Assembly (NCBI GenBank): GCA_021018995.1
Contig: CM037585.1
Coordinates: 65,350,646 to 65,414,645, forward strand
Source of the DNA: Chloranthus sessilifolius
Taxonomy: Eukaryota; Streptophyta; Magnoliopsida; Chloranthales; Chloranthaceae
Length of the DNA stretch: 64,000 nt
Direction: 5' to 3'
Part shown: piece after piece, positions 1-11,029 of the stretch
Layout of the letters: each line of letters starts with the position of its first letter
How positions within the stretch are numbered: position 1 is the stretch's first letter
Position numbers and translations under genes: made by a program
Notes under the pieces: generated by a model
The model's input: only the letters and a program-made list of their open reading frames with translations
The model's database searches: none
Told to the model about the DNA's origin: nothing

Positions 1-394
1 GCTTGTTTTGATTTGGAGTTTCCTAATTTCTAGTGGATCTAATGCCTCGGCCATCCTTTGAATCGAGAAAAGGGTTGCCTCAGTCACTCTTCAACGAGAT
101 GTAAAACATATAGGCTCAATTCTCACCGGTTATGGTTTTTCCTTGAGCTTTTAAGTATATCTTTACCTTTTTCTCTTCCTTTTGGACTTGCTATGTGCTA
201 ATACAAGTGTATTTTCCTGGTGTTAACATCATGAAAATGTGGAATATTGTAGGGTTTAGAATGTCTAAATTCTTGCAAAGGAAATTTTAAAATTTCCACA
301 TTGTCATGATTCTTAAGTAAATTGATTCATTTCCTGATTACTTTGGTGATTGTGATGCCCTTATGCTAATTATCCCGTGGGCAGGACCTATTTG

Positions 395-435
395 CCATAC
401 CCCCAAACCTAAGATGAACATTGTCCTCAATGTTC
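395..435 (-). promoter_or_regulatory. Hairpin followed by internal polypurine-like tract (C)
   Basis: On the minus strand, a perfect 8-bp stem with AGGA loop (GAACATTG-AGGA-CAATGTTC, 435-416) is followed within about 6 bases by AGGTTTGGGGGTATGG (410-395). Elements A and B have the same hairpin plus G-rich tract at the matching place, about 1.6 kb before the 3' LTR. It resembles a second polypurine tract. Its function is inferred. Confidence 0.6.
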
Positions 436-754
436 TAGACAAGGAGAGACTAGGCGCGGGTAAAGAAGAAAGAAAAACTAAAACGAAAAAATCTAAACTA
501 TATGCGTGAGAAAAAATAAAAATGTAAAACTGAAGATATGAGCAAGGAAATGGAAAACATGATATACAAATGCAAGAAAAATCAACAAAACAATGCTAGA
601 ACTGCTAAATAAAATCTAACAAATAGAAGGATTACTATGCAAATGAAAGGAAACTAATGTTAATAAAAGAGAAACAGTAAAAGCAAGGTAAGGGACTGAA
701 TACAAAGTTAAAAAAGAAAAAGAAAAGTGTTGATACAAAAAAAACAGAATTTGT
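436..754. other. A-rich spacer of C, no gene seen
   Basis: Rich in A on the plus strand and interrupted in all frames. In element A the matching interval holds the extra post-integrase gene, which is absent here. Confidence 0.5.
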
Positions 755-925
755 GCTCGAAAGATCTTTTCGCAAGGACTTCTCCCAGTTTTCTATTCGA
801 AAGGAAATTTTAACTATTCGAGCAGAACATGGTTCTTTTCGAGTAGTTCATTCTGACTCGAGAATCAATTCGAATAGAACTTTGAACTTTTCGAAAAGTA
901 CTTTTTACTTTGCGATTTGAACTTT
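755..925 (-). repeat. Internal CpG-motif array of C
   Basis: A cluster of short related motifs: TTTTCGCAAGG, CTATTCGAAAGG, CTATTCGAGCAG, TTTTCGAGTAG, ATTCGAATAG, TTTTCGAAAAG, TTTGCGATTTG. The same type of motif fills part of the C LTR (5640-5940). It lies just downstream of integrase, where A and B have matching arrays. Confidence 0.65.
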
Positions 926-1134
926 GAAGTGTATTTACACTATGCGTGCAAGAAAAATAGACAGAAACAGCAAAAATCAGAAAAACAATGTTGTACAAAC
1001 ATATTATACACTTTTCTACCATCAGATTTTTGGAGATTCATGATGATAGGTGGGCAGCAAGGGCTCTTGGGTGTTTTCAATGCATGGTTTGAGCCTCTGA
1101 CCATTTACCTTGAGTATTCTTCCATCCTTGGGAT

Positions 1135-1575
1135 CTAAAATATCCCAGACTCTGAGGAGGCCTTGATGACAGTGTATGGCCCTTCCCATCTGGATCTCAA
1201 TTTGCCAGGAAAGAATTTAAGTTTAGAGTTGAATAACCATACCTTGGACCCCGGTATGAACTCTCTTCTCATGAGGCTCCTATCATGGAATGATTTGACC
1301 TTTTCTTTGTACAATCTGGAGCTAGTGTAGGCATCCATCCTCAGTTCTTCCAGTTCAGTGAGTTGAAGCTTCCTGTGGTTACCAGCAGCAGTTAGATCCA
1401 TATTAAAAGTTTTGATTGCCCACAAGGCCTTATATTCTAATTCTACTGGTAGATGGCATGCCTTGCCATAAACCAGTCTGAAAGGGGACATCCCTATAGG
1501 AGTCTTGTAGGCAGTTCTGTATGCCCACAAAGCATCATTAAGCAAGGACCATCCTTTCATCCTTCTTTCTCAGTG
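1135..1575 (-). pseudogene. Integrase C-terminal fragment (C)
   Basis: A 141-residue minus-strand piece holds the end of the integrase core ([37 protein letters not shown]) and the C-terminal domain ([27 protein letters not shown]). It matches the integrases of A and B closely. The catalytic D, D and E residues lie upstream of this piece and are absent. It is fused almost directly to the end of the protease region near 1560-1590 around a shared Asp-Trp, so roughly 2.5 kb, judged against A, was lost. Confidence 0.85.
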
Positions 1576-2243
1576 GATCCCCAATCATTTTTAAATTCTG
1601 TGGTGGAGTCTTTACCTTGCAGAAATGTTTGTAAAGACTCCTCCACCAGCTCATCAATGATGTCAACATGGAAACATTCCTCAGCAGAGAATTGAGGTTG
1701 AGTAACAGCATTATACACATTCAATTTAACTTTCATATTTCCAAAAGACACCTCCATGATGCCAGACCTGCATTGAATGCATGCATGCATTAGTAGCGAG
1801 AATGGTCTTCCCGAGAATGACAGGGATGGCGGTGGTACTTTTGGTTGGTTCCATGTCCAACACCAAAAAGTCAGGTAGAAAAACTTGTCTACTCCTACCA
1901 AAACATCTTCAATCAACCCCATAGGTTTCCTTTCGGATCTATCATTCATTTGTAACACCACTTGAGTGGGTTTCAATTCTCCCAAACCTAGCTTCTCATA
2001 GGCGAATAGGAAGCAGGTTGACACTAACACCGGATCTAGCAAGGCTTTCTCAATGGTGTGCTCCCCAATGATCAGGGATTGTGGGGATTCGAGGTCTTGC
2101 ATCTTAGGTGGTGTTGCAATTGATAGCACTTGGTTGATTTTCTCCACAAAGGCCTTCTTGGATAAATGTATCCTAGATTGCCTTTTGTGGGTGCACACCT
2201 CTTTGAGAAATTTTGCATAGCGAGGACTGTTTGATTGCATCAA
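1575..2243 (-). pseudogene. Aspartic protease region (C), frameshifted
   Basis: Recognisable Athila protease surroundings: LSIATPPKMQDLE, IGEHTIEKALLD, EKLGLGELKPTQVVLQMNDR, IEDVLVGVDKFFYL, ACIQCRSGIMEVSFGNMKV. In A the active site reads DLGAS. In C an indel after the Asp shifts the frame, so the D-x-G-A-S motif is destroyed, and there are further frame changes near the LGRPF motif. Normally this enzyme processes the Gag-Pol polyprotein; here it is inactive. Confidence 0.8.
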
Positions 2244-3007
2244 GCGGTAGATTAATTTTAACTTGCTTGAATGTCTCCATCATTTCCTCAATTTTGTGTT
2301 TCCTTTGTCAAAAGGAGAAGCGACTTCATTGCATGGGGAAATGGGAGGTGAGGAACACATTTCTCCTCCTCATCTATTTCAACAATTTTGTTATTTTTAC
2401 ATTTTTCATTTTTGAATTTTCGATGTAAATCAATGACCATATTGCTATCCATTTGTTGTTCACGCACTTGTTCTTCATCTTTTCCTCTTCACTACCCTTT
2501 GTGTTGTTTATTATTCTTCTACTTCTCAAAGTAGTCACGACTTTGATTTCCTCATGGCCATTTGAGGATTCTCCAACCATGAACTGTCCCTTAGGATTGT
2601 TCACGGGTTGGTGGGTAGTTACCCTCTTCTCTCTTAGCCAATGAATTTGAGAGTTGGCCGAGTTTCTTCAATTTTTTAATGCTCTGTGAAGGTTCACGAT
2701 GCGAGGCAGTTCAAGATTTTGAAGTGAACTCAAGACACGCTCTTCAAAGGTCGAGGATCTAGGAGGCGGGGGCTGGTGCATCTTTGCATGGCTTGTTGTT
2801 GGTTAGGTGCTGAAAATTTGATTTATTATAAAAATTCGATATGGCGAGGTTTGAAAGGTAATTGATTTTTGGGCTCTTTCTTGCTATTAGGGTAATTTCC
2901 GATTCCACTCGAGATTAGGATGAGATCTCCATGGGTAGTCATTCGATTGCATCATCCATAAGACTGTTCCATCATGAGTTAAAATTGTGATGCGAGAAGG
3001 ACATTGA
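2244..3007 (-). pseudogene. Gag C-terminal / linker remnant (C)
   Basis: A degenerate stretch between zinc knuckle and protease. 2374-2604 reads KGQFMVGESSNGHEEIKVVT followed by TLRSRR, matching the linker of A (18257-18484) and B (29268-29753). The Gln-rich middle is unreadable because of indels. Confidence 0.65.
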
Positions 3008-3235
3008 TCAATGGAATGAGTGGGGGCGGCATATCGGACATGCCTCCTCTACTCTTGACCCATTTGGAGCTTTAAATGAGTCCATCGATCTATCAAATTT
3101 TGTGGTCAAATTATCCACTTTCCTTTCCAGCTCATTGACTTCATAAACTTTCCCTCTTGTGAATTGGGGATTATTCATCCTATTTGGATTCTCGGTGTCC
3201 CTTGGCGAGATTCTGCTGGGTTGAATTTTCTCCAA
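3008..3235 (-). pseudogene. Gag zinc-knuckle segment (C)
   Basis: KVYEVNELERKVDNLTTKFD is followed by the start of a CCHC knuckle (CPICRPHSFH). In A the same place has a complete CX2CX4HX4C. In C the frame ends in a TGA just after the His, so the last Cys is out of frame. The knuckle would bind element RNA during packaging. Confidence 0.75.
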
Positions 3236-3934
3236 TCACCTCAAAGAGGTCCCAAACCTCTTCAAACTTTTACGCGTAGGTACCTCCACAAGAGGCATCC
3301 ACCATGTTCTTGCCCTTCCGATCGGTTCCTTGATAGAAGCTTTGAACCATGCCATTTAGGAATTTGATGGTGAGGGCATTGCCTTATGATTCTTTAAACC
3401 TTTCCCATGCTTCATGGAAAGTTTCATTGAGTTTTGGGAGAAAGAGATGATGCTTTGTCTCGGTTGGCTGGTTTTAGTCATTGGGAAATATTTTGACAAA
3501 ATTGACATTGCAAATCATTCCATGATGTGATCTTTGTTTGGTGCTAACATAGATAACCATGCTCTAGCTTTGTCCTTTAATGAAAAGGAAAGAGCCTAAG
3601 CTTGGTTGCCTCTGGACCAGTCCAACTATATGTTAAATGTTGTGCATAAAGCCGTAGAAATTCATCAATGTGTTTGTAAGGGTCTTCCTTACTCAATCCA
3701 TGGAATGAAGGCAACATTTGGATGGTGGAGGACTTAATTTCATAATTTCCCTCCACTTGTGGGAAATTGAATGCAAAATGGGGAATTATAAGCACCGAGG
3801 CAAAGTAGTCTCTTAACAATCTCTGTTCTTCACCCATTTCAGAGATGTCATGATGTATGTCGGTTTCTTAGGAGTCTTTCAACTTCGAATTTAGCAGGAG
3901 AATCTTAGGATTGAGGGTTCTCCCCGCCAAACAT
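3236..3934 (-). pseudogene. Gag N-terminal domain (C)
   Basis: Retrotransposon gag homology: MGEEQRLLRDYFAS, GNYEIKSSTIQMLPSFHGLS, KEDPYKHIDEFL, GPEATKLRLFPF. It parallels A gag 19343-19831. The likely start is the ATG at 3934-3932, opening with Met-Phe-Gly as in A, followed soon by a stop. Several frameshifts interrupt the capsid-like part. Confidence 0.8.
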
Positions 3935-4080
3935 ACAACTTCGAGAGAGTTTGGTACAAGAAACTGTCTATTTAAGAACTTTCCTTTCCTTTTACACATA
4001 CCTGTTGCATAAAAATAACAAAATTAATAAATGGTGATAAATAAATGAAAATAAACATAGGTCTATCTATTTTAGAACAA

Positions 4081-4098
4081 AGTTCCCAAACGGCGCCA
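4081..4098 (-). promoter_or_regulatory. Primer binding site (C)
   Basis: Minus strand TGGCGCCGTTTGGGAACT, six bases inside the LTR edge. The first ten bases match the tRNA-Asp-type site of A; the rest differs. Confidence 0.7.
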
Positions 4099-4104
4099 AA
4101 AACT

Positions 4105-6188
4105 TATAAATCGCTCCAAGTGTGCCATAAATGTGTGCATTATGAATCAAAAATTAAAGAATTAAAGAATGCTAGGTTATATGGATGTTAACTTATGAAA
4201 GGGATATCGGCACATTAGGGGCTAACACGGCACCGCAAGATCGCCAATTGTAGCAAGTTTTAAAAGTAAGTTTTTCAAGATCGTCAACAGAGAAGTTTGA
4301 CAAAACTGAGAGATAATCCTCCAGAACTGTGCTACCAGATCTGGCTCTATAATTAACTAAAAACAAGAATAGTTAAAAGAGAGTGTTGGATTGTGTCACA
4401 TTTAACTATAAGCAAATAAAGAAAAGAACTAACTACATGATCCAGATCCGAGTTGGGGAGGTGTTTAAAATAAGACAAATGCGAAATAATAGCTTCATGT
4501 ACTTTAGCCTCACGAATTTTAATGGAGAATCAGTAGTTCAACAGAAGCGATTCAATCTTCATCGGCTACCGGCCACGATGTATGTAAGAAATAAATCCGA
4601 ATTAAGGAATAGGTTTAGACTTATGGGCATGATCTCATCCACTTAAATGGTCACAGATCGTACTAGTCATGTGGCCTATTCTTTAGTTGAACATGAACAT
4701 CATTTGTAAATCTTGCTAGAATTAGGTTACCAACGCTAATTAAGGGAAGTTGCATGCGGATGAGTGAATCTAAAGAAGTCTAATGCACTAAGGTGAACAT
4801 TCGTAACCCTCGACATGACTCCAATGGAGAAGACATAAATTACAACAACCTTTTAAAATCCAAAATTACAATTACAGAACACGGCTTCTTAGAGCCCTCG
4901 GACTTCGATCGAGCTTCTCGAAGAGCCCTCGGACTTCTGATCTTGAATCCAACTTGGAAGTACAAATCACTCACAATGGCTCTCAAGGGTAAACTACAAG
5001 AAGGGATTACGGGGGTTCGGATAAGCTATCGTAGGAATGAGAAAGCAGAGATGAAAACTCTAAAATCTGGATACCCAAATTGGGCAAATGGTTCTCTATT
5101 TATAGTTTTCCCTAAGCCGGCTCAAATGTGTATCAACCAATCGAATTGGATAGATCTATATCAACCAATAGGAGTCGAGCACCGGGATCCAGATCTGTTA
5201 CGGCCAATCGTAAGCTTGATCTGGTTCACCAATCGAGAAACAGAGGCATCAATTACGTTATGCATTTTGAAATTCTGCTTGAGCTTACGGAAGTTCCTTG
5301 AGTAATTTAACTTTGCGCTCACATGGGTTGGAATATGCCTTGGATCTTGATTGGAACCTTCCTAGGAATGTTCTGGTCTTTTGATTGCATTAGGCGCATG
5401 CAAAGTTTCTGAAATACCCTTGACCGAATTTGCAAATCCCGAATGCCATTTCGCATAGTTTAAGGGCTTTTTCGCAAAGTAGTTAGAGTTTCTAGAAGTT
5501 CCCGCCAAGTTATTCCCTCTCTAGGTGCTCACGTGGGGTGGAATATTCCTTTGCTTTATGCTTAGAATCTTCCGGAATGTCTCTGGGCTTTTCAATGCAT
5601 TGGGGTAGCGTCGTCTCGAATTGCCCTTGTTAAAGCTGCGAATCTCGAATACCTTTTCGCGAGTTCAGGGCCTTTTCGCAAAGTTCAATGACTTCTGAAG
5701 CCCTGTTCGCAAAGTTCAATCTTCCTTTCGAGGAGTGTTTTCTTCTTTTCGCAAAGTTCAAGGTTCTTTACGAAAAGTGCAAGTTCGTTGCGAATAGTAG
5801 AAGTTCTTTGCGAATAGTAGAAGTTCTTTGCGAATTGAACTCTAGGCTCCCATTCTTCTTTGCGAATAGTAGAAGTTCTTTGCGAATTGAACTCTAGGCT
5901 CCCATTCTTCTTTGCGAATAGTAGAAGTTCTTTGCGAATGGCTCTCTCTCTTGCTTCAGGTCTTTGTCTGCTCTTTTAGACCCTCTTTAGCCATTGCTGA
6001 GGCTGTTTCTTCACTCCTTCTTTAAACTTGACATGAGCAGCTTTTGATCTTTTTGGGATGCTTTTCGGATTTGGACCTGTCTGATTGGTTAGCTGTAAAA
6101 TGCACACTAAAGCACTTATTTAGTCTTCTCAAGGGTCTTTCAAGGCTCATGTTTAGGGGTGAAAAATGGTATTTTTCACTACTTAACA
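4105..6188 (-). repeat. LTR of C (upstream LTR in its own orientation)
   Basis: Bounded by the primer site at 4098 and a terminal ...CTTAACA at 6188. The terminal TG at 4105 has decayed to TA. It matches the A LTR in blocks (the GCAAGTTTTAAA block near 4253, TTCTCAAGGGTCT near 6125, TATTTTTCACTACTTAACA at the end). The TATA box on the minus strand is CTATAAATAG at 5105-5096. Transcription would run toward gag at lower coordinates. Confidence 0.8.
5640..5940 (-). repeat. CpG-motif array in C LTR, with exact 52-bp tandem duplication
   Basis: About ten copies of a motif around TTTGCGAATAGTAGAAG. A 52-bp unit containing GCGAATTGAACTCTAGGC is repeated exactly (the motif starts at 5830 and at 5882). 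It lies about 550-850 bases upstream of the TATA box on the minus strand. Confidence 0.8.
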
Positions 6189-6289
6189 CCAATCCCTCAG
6201 CACAGATACCTTTCACCTCGTTCCAGCTTCTGAGACTAACTTGCGATCCCCATCAGGTCCTACTCAGTTATGATTAAACAGATGTCAAT

Positions 6290-7000
6290 GCTGGTAGCAG
6301 CAAGGAGGGGGAAGTGGATTTTATTACCCGATCAGGAAGAATCTCTAAACAACCTAAAGTATCGGTACCAGCCCAGCCTGAAGAGAAGAAATAACCTACT
6401 GTGGTGAACCCCTTCGAAAAAATGAGTAGAGAACACATACTGGAAACATAATTGAAGAGAATGCTAGCCCACATCATCGTTTGGGACCTCTTAATGACAT
6501 CACCACTCCATTTCCAAGCTTTAATGGGAGCATTAAAAGATGCACATGTGTCTATCCAAGAAACCTCAGACGAAGTGGGACAAATAATTGGACAGGTGTT
6601 GGCTCCCAATGCCATCTTTTTTTCAAATACTAATTTACCAGATGAGGGAAATAATCACTCCAAACCCCTCAACATCACTGTAGAAGCCGAGAACCTGGTG
6701 ATTCCATTAGTATTAATAGACAATGGATCAGCCTTGAATGTATGCCCTCTGAGAACCGCTACCAAGATAGGGGTGGATCCTTCCGCATTCAGCCCAGCAA
6801 AAGCAAGTGTCAGAGGATTTGATAAAATGAGAAGAGAGATAATTGGAGAAGTCGACCTTGAGCTCGTCATCGGGCCAATGACCGTTTCCATACCCTTCCA
6901 AGTTATGGACATCAAGTCTACATTTAATATGCTATTAGGGCGCCCCTAGTTACATGAGGTTGGGTCAATACCTTCAACCCTGCGCCAAAAGCTTAGATTT
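6290..7000 (+). pseudogene. Aspartic protease (T)
   Basis: A leader with FITRSGRIS, then an open frame of 165 residues (6452-6949) containing the active site region LVLIDNGSALNVCP, in which the motif is Asp-Asn-Gly rather than Asp-Ser-Gly. I believe this is usual for Tat-type proteases. A second block FQVMDIKSTFNMLLGRP follows at the end of the frame, then a TAG where the family normally has Trp. Earlier stops lie at about 6388 and 6450. Cleaves Gag-Pol in intact elements. Confidence 0.85.
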
Positions 7001-7109
7001 GTGTAAGAGCAGGAAATCGTCACCATTCTAGGTGAGGGGCAGGAGGAAAGAGAAAAAGCTACCCACAACATTGAGAATCCCAAGGTGTTAAATGTGCTGC
7101 ACACGACCG

Positions 7110-7378
7110 AACATGTAGACCTTCATAACTTTAAATATGGTGTATCGATGGTAATCCCTGAGCCCCTCGAGAGGATCACTCTGAAGAATGGTGGTGGAAT
7201 GGTCGTGGCAATAGCCATGCTCCAGAAATGAAACTATAAAAAAGGAAAGGGCTTAGGACCCCGACTGCAAGGCAGGAGAGAGCTTGTCAAGGCCAAGGGA
7301 GGGCAACAAGTCAGATTTGGGTTAGGCTACAAGCCCACTGAACAAGAAGTCCGAGAGTCTAAGGAAAAGGCCTGAACA
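7110..7378 (+). pseudogene. G-patch-like tail downstream of protease (T)
   Basis: An interrupted plus-strand frame gives MVVAIAMLQ, a stop, then NYKKGKGLGPRLQG and FGLGYKPTEQE. The spaced glycines and aromatic residue resemble the G-patch found after protease in Tat elements and some retroviruses, thought to bind RNA. It ends at a TGA about 15 bases before the target duplication of insertion A. Confidence 0.6.
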
Positions 7379-7389
7379 ATAGCCGCTGC

Positions 7390-7394
7390 TAGAG
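7390..7394. repeat. Target-site duplication TAGAG, left copy (A)
   Basis: Direct repeat TAGAG, paired with 21903-21907. It flanks element A exactly at its TG and CA ends. Confidence 0.95.
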
Positions 7395-9248
7395 TGTTGT
7401 TGTCCTAAGTGTGCATGATTTATTTGTATTTTGAAAACAGATTTGCAAAGGATGAATTATATAGGAATTGGAAAACTGAAAAGAATAAAGAAATATCAGC
7501 ACAGAGAGAAGTTAATTAGCCTGTAAGATCAGGGCCAATTGTAGCAAGTTTTAAATGTAAGTGAGTAAAAGATCGTCCACAGGGAATTGATTTAAAATGT
7601 ATGATAAACCTTGGATCTTAGCTACCGGATCGGCCTCGATCCTATCTACAAAGCAAATAAGATGGGAGGTTGAATTTGTCACATTAACTAAATTATCTAA
7701 AGTAAAATATAAACTAAGTGATCCAAATCCGAGTTGGGGAATTGGATGCAAAATTAACAAGAATGGAGAAATAATAGCTACTTAAGCTTAGTAATTGATT
7801 GCAGAGTGAGAAATAGTGTAACACAATTGAGAAAGTATCAAATCTTTTCAAGGATTAGAATTGAGTTGAACTTGTGGCTATGATCTGTCCACTGTCATGG
7901 ACACAGATCATCCAATTGTTTTCAATCCAAAGTCTTGATTTAGAACATAAGCACCACTACAGATGCTGTAAGAACCAGGTTACAAGCACAGATTCTCACA
8001 GGGATAGTGAATTAAGGGAAACTACTTAAAAGCAACAAATCTGAAGGAGTCTAATGAGTGAGGAGATCACAATGAACCCTCAACATGAATCTGATTGAGA
8101 ACGTATTGATGAAAGCAACCTTTTTAAATTGACCATTACAATTACAGAGCACAGCTTAAAACAACTCTCAAATTTGTAGTCTTGAATATAATTCTCACTT
8201 GAATTATATAAGTATCTCATAGTTCTCAGTTACAGACAAAAGCTAGGCTATTACAGTGGTTTCCGACAAACTATCTTGATCTGAATTGGAAATGGGGACA
8301 GCAGGAAAGAAACTCAAATTCTGGATGCTCAAATTGGGCAAATAGTTCATCTAATTATAGTTTTCCCCAAGTCCAGCTCAGATGTGCATCAACCAATCAG
8401 AATTGGTTAGATCTATGTCAACGAATAAGAGTCGAGCACAAGGATCCAGATCTATTCTGGCCAATCAGAACTGCTTGATCTGGTTAAATCGAGACAGGCA
8501 TCAATTCTGTTAGGAAATTCAAAAATCTGTTTGAATTTCTAGAAGTTCCCGCTAAGTAATTTCATCGTTGGGTGTTCACATGGAGTGGAATATGCCTCTG
8601 GTTAATGCTCAGAATCTTCCAGAATGCCCCTAGTTTTAAATGTATTGGGGTGCATGCAGAGATTATTGAAATGCCCTTGCAGATGCTGAGAATCTTTAGA
8701 ATACGATTTTGCACAAATTGGGGGCCTTTTCGAAAGGAAATGTGACTTTTGGAGCTCTATTCGCATAGATCTGGTGTTGTTCGCAAGGAGTTTTCTTCTT
8801 TTTGAAAAGATCATCAGTGAGTTTGGTTCCTTTCGAATAGATCAAGTGCTCTTCGAAAACCAAGCCTGGAGGTTTAGTTCTTTGCGCAGTGTTCAGGTTC
8901 TTTTCAAATAGATCAGGAATCCTTTCGAATAGATCAGGAATCCTTTTGAATAGCATTCTGTAGTGCATTCTTCTTTTCTAATAGCTTCAAACTTATTTCT
9001 AGGGTCAAACCATGCCTTTGTCTTCTTGAGTTTAGGCATTTTGACAGCCAATGAGGTTGTTCCTTCTCCTTCTTTCTCCAGATCAAGATGGGTCATCATC
9101 TTTTTGGTACTTTTTAAGCTACTTTCAGAGTTAAGCCTGCCTTTGTTGTTAGCTGTAAAACAAACACTTAAAGCACTTATTTAGTTCTCTCAAGGGTCTA
9201 TCAAGGCCCAGATTAAGGGTGGAAGTTGGTATTTTCCAGTTCTCAACA
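7395..9248 (-). repeat. 3' LTR of A
   Basis: 1,854 bp, from TGTTGTTGTCCTAAG to AGTTCTCAACA in plus reading. Shorter than its partner by about 35 bp, lacking a block near 7850. The TATA box position (8351-8360) reads CTATAATTAG on the minus strand, one step decayed from the partner's CTATAAATAG. Confidence 0.95.
8700..8985 (-). repeat. CpG-motif array in A 3' LTR
   Basis: Repeats of CCTTTCGAATAGATCAGG and variants (TTTTCGAAAGGAAA, ATTCGCATAGATC, GTTCGCAAGGAG). Some CpGs have decayed (TTTTGAATAG), as expected for methylated cytosines. Confidence 0.8.
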
Positions 9249-10820
9249 CACCCTTAAACCTAAGCTTTTGCTAGTCCCTTAGCAAAGACAAAATTAAAAA
9301 TAGAATGAAAAGCCACTTTTGTAGGGAACACAGTTACATTTAGCATATGCAACAAGCCTTTTAAACCCCTATGTGATCCCTAGTGGAGGAGTGAAGTCTC
9401 CTGAGGGTTTTCAGTGAAGGTACCCACAAACTTCTCCAATAAATCAGTTAATATCAATGTAGTTCTGTTAAAACAGACTTTCATTCAATCAGATTATTCA
9501 CACCTGCATCAGTCAAGCTTGTAAGAGGATCCTCAAGAAAACATCAGTTCAAAACTAAAATTCTGCTATAATTCCTTTTACCATTCACACAGTTTGTGTC
9601 AAAAAGTTTTTACAAGAAAAATTAATGAAAAGCTTGCCTTCTATTTGAGAATCCTGCTATGATGTTACCCCAAATAAGTTGATTTTAAACCCAACTCTCA
9701 CCAGGGTTTTCACTCAACATGCAAGTAGGAGGGTTGTACTATTTTACACAGCTCAAGAGCAGTTACAACCCTCAAATAGGATTATGGCGAGGAGCATAGG
9801 CTTTGCTTTTTAGTTCTTAATTCACTGCTCTTTTCACCATAGATTACACAAATCCTTATCTCCATGTGACAACTCAATCCATCTTTGATCAATAAGGACT
9901 TTAACTTGGGTTGTAATGTGGCTTATGGGTGAAATTTATCAAGAATAAGGGGCTGGAATGGAGTTCAAAATTGAGAAGTCAATCAAGGTACAGAGGTGAT
10001 AGACACACCTTCCTCAATTCAGCATAATATCATCTTCTTCTTTGAATTTTCAGAGCCAAAGTGGCCATCTTTTTCTCTTTCTTTTTCAAACTTCCAATGA
10101 AATGACATTTCCTTTTCCCCCCCCTTTTTTTTTTTTTCAAAGCAACATTGACTGGAATGCCACATTTCTTCTGCTGATACATCATTGCTTTCAATTATTT
10201 TTATTTTTCTTTTACCAAACTGTTACCCAACTATCCTTTCTTCAGCTTTCTTTCCTTTACATTCTGAATTCTCAGAGTGAGGGTTAGGCTAAATGAGGTT
10301 GATGAGGTTTCAAAGAAATCTTGAATTTATAAAGCTCAAATGGTGTGTATCAAGGGCAGTTTCAAAAGGTGGGGCATTTTGAAGTTCAAACTATTCAAAA
10401 GGAGGCCTTACATCATGTCTTTAATATCATGATTGCTGTCAAGCTATTTTAATTTGGGTATGTGTAACTTCTAGTGATAACAAGCAGGTTCAAATAGTCC
10501 CTAGAGCAGAAAAAATTGCCAATTCATACCTCCAAAGAATTCATTTTAGGCCCAAATCTCACTGGATGTGGTTTTCTATCAAATTTCTGAGGTATATCAT
10601 TGCTATTTTCTCTCTTTTTAGGTTTACTGAAAACATCAATTTTGTTTTGGAAATTTTAAACATTCACTTAATGACAGTATTAGAATTACACTAGAAATTA
10701 ATTTTAAAAAGTTTTAACTTCCTCATTTTTTAAAAACAAACAGGTGTGAAATCACTTCAATTTCAAAAAATTTTGCTAATCATAGGCTGCATTGATGTTA
10801 ACTAAACTATTGGCATTTCT
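9249..10820 (-). other. Noncoding 3' tail of A, conserved with B
   Basis: No convincing gene. Blocks match B 40890-42530 in reverse orientation, for example the GGAGACTTCACTCCTCCACT region (A near 9380-9410, B near 42395-42420). Such conservation between distinct families suggests function in the RNA (packaging, 3' processing or priming). Confidence 0.6.
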
Positions 10821-10860
10821 CCCACACCCCCAAACCTATGAGGATTAATGTCCTCACTGG
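10821..10860 (-). promoter_or_regulatory. Hairpin plus internal polypurine-like tract (A)
   Basis: Minus strand: TGAGGA-CATTAA-TCCTCA (10856-10839), then AGGTTTGGGGGTGTGGG (10837-10821). It corresponds to B 40851-40887 and C 395-435. Confidence 0.65.
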
Positions 10861-11029
10861 TTCAGAAGTGGATAAGCAAAAAGAAAAGAAAAAAAAAATA
10901 ATAAGCACAAGGATAGAGAAAAACAAATGCACAGTAATTGCAAATTAACAAAAGTCAACACTAAACATTAATTACACACTACACAAATAACAAAAAAAAA
11001 CAAAAAAAAAAATTACAAGGTAGTCTAAT

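Larger units (their letters stand above)
1..6188 (-). mobile_element. Element C: Athila-like Ty3/gypsy retrotransposon, internally deleted, left end outside window
   Basis: Read on the minus strand, the order is LTR (6188-4105), primer site, gag, protease remnant, a short integrase end, and a polypurine-like tract. This is Athila order, but RT, RNase H and the first two thirds of integrase are missing, and there is no extra gene after integrase. The distal LTR should lie to the left of base 1. The LTR resembles that of element A but is clearly more diverged, so C is a related older family or copy. It borders Tat sequence at 6189, so C appears to be inserted in element T. Confidence 0.85.

Noticed and set aside
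810-1138. Short frames on both strands next to the C integrase fragment
   Set aside because: They cover the CpG-motif array and spacer and show no similarity to the integrase or the extra gene.
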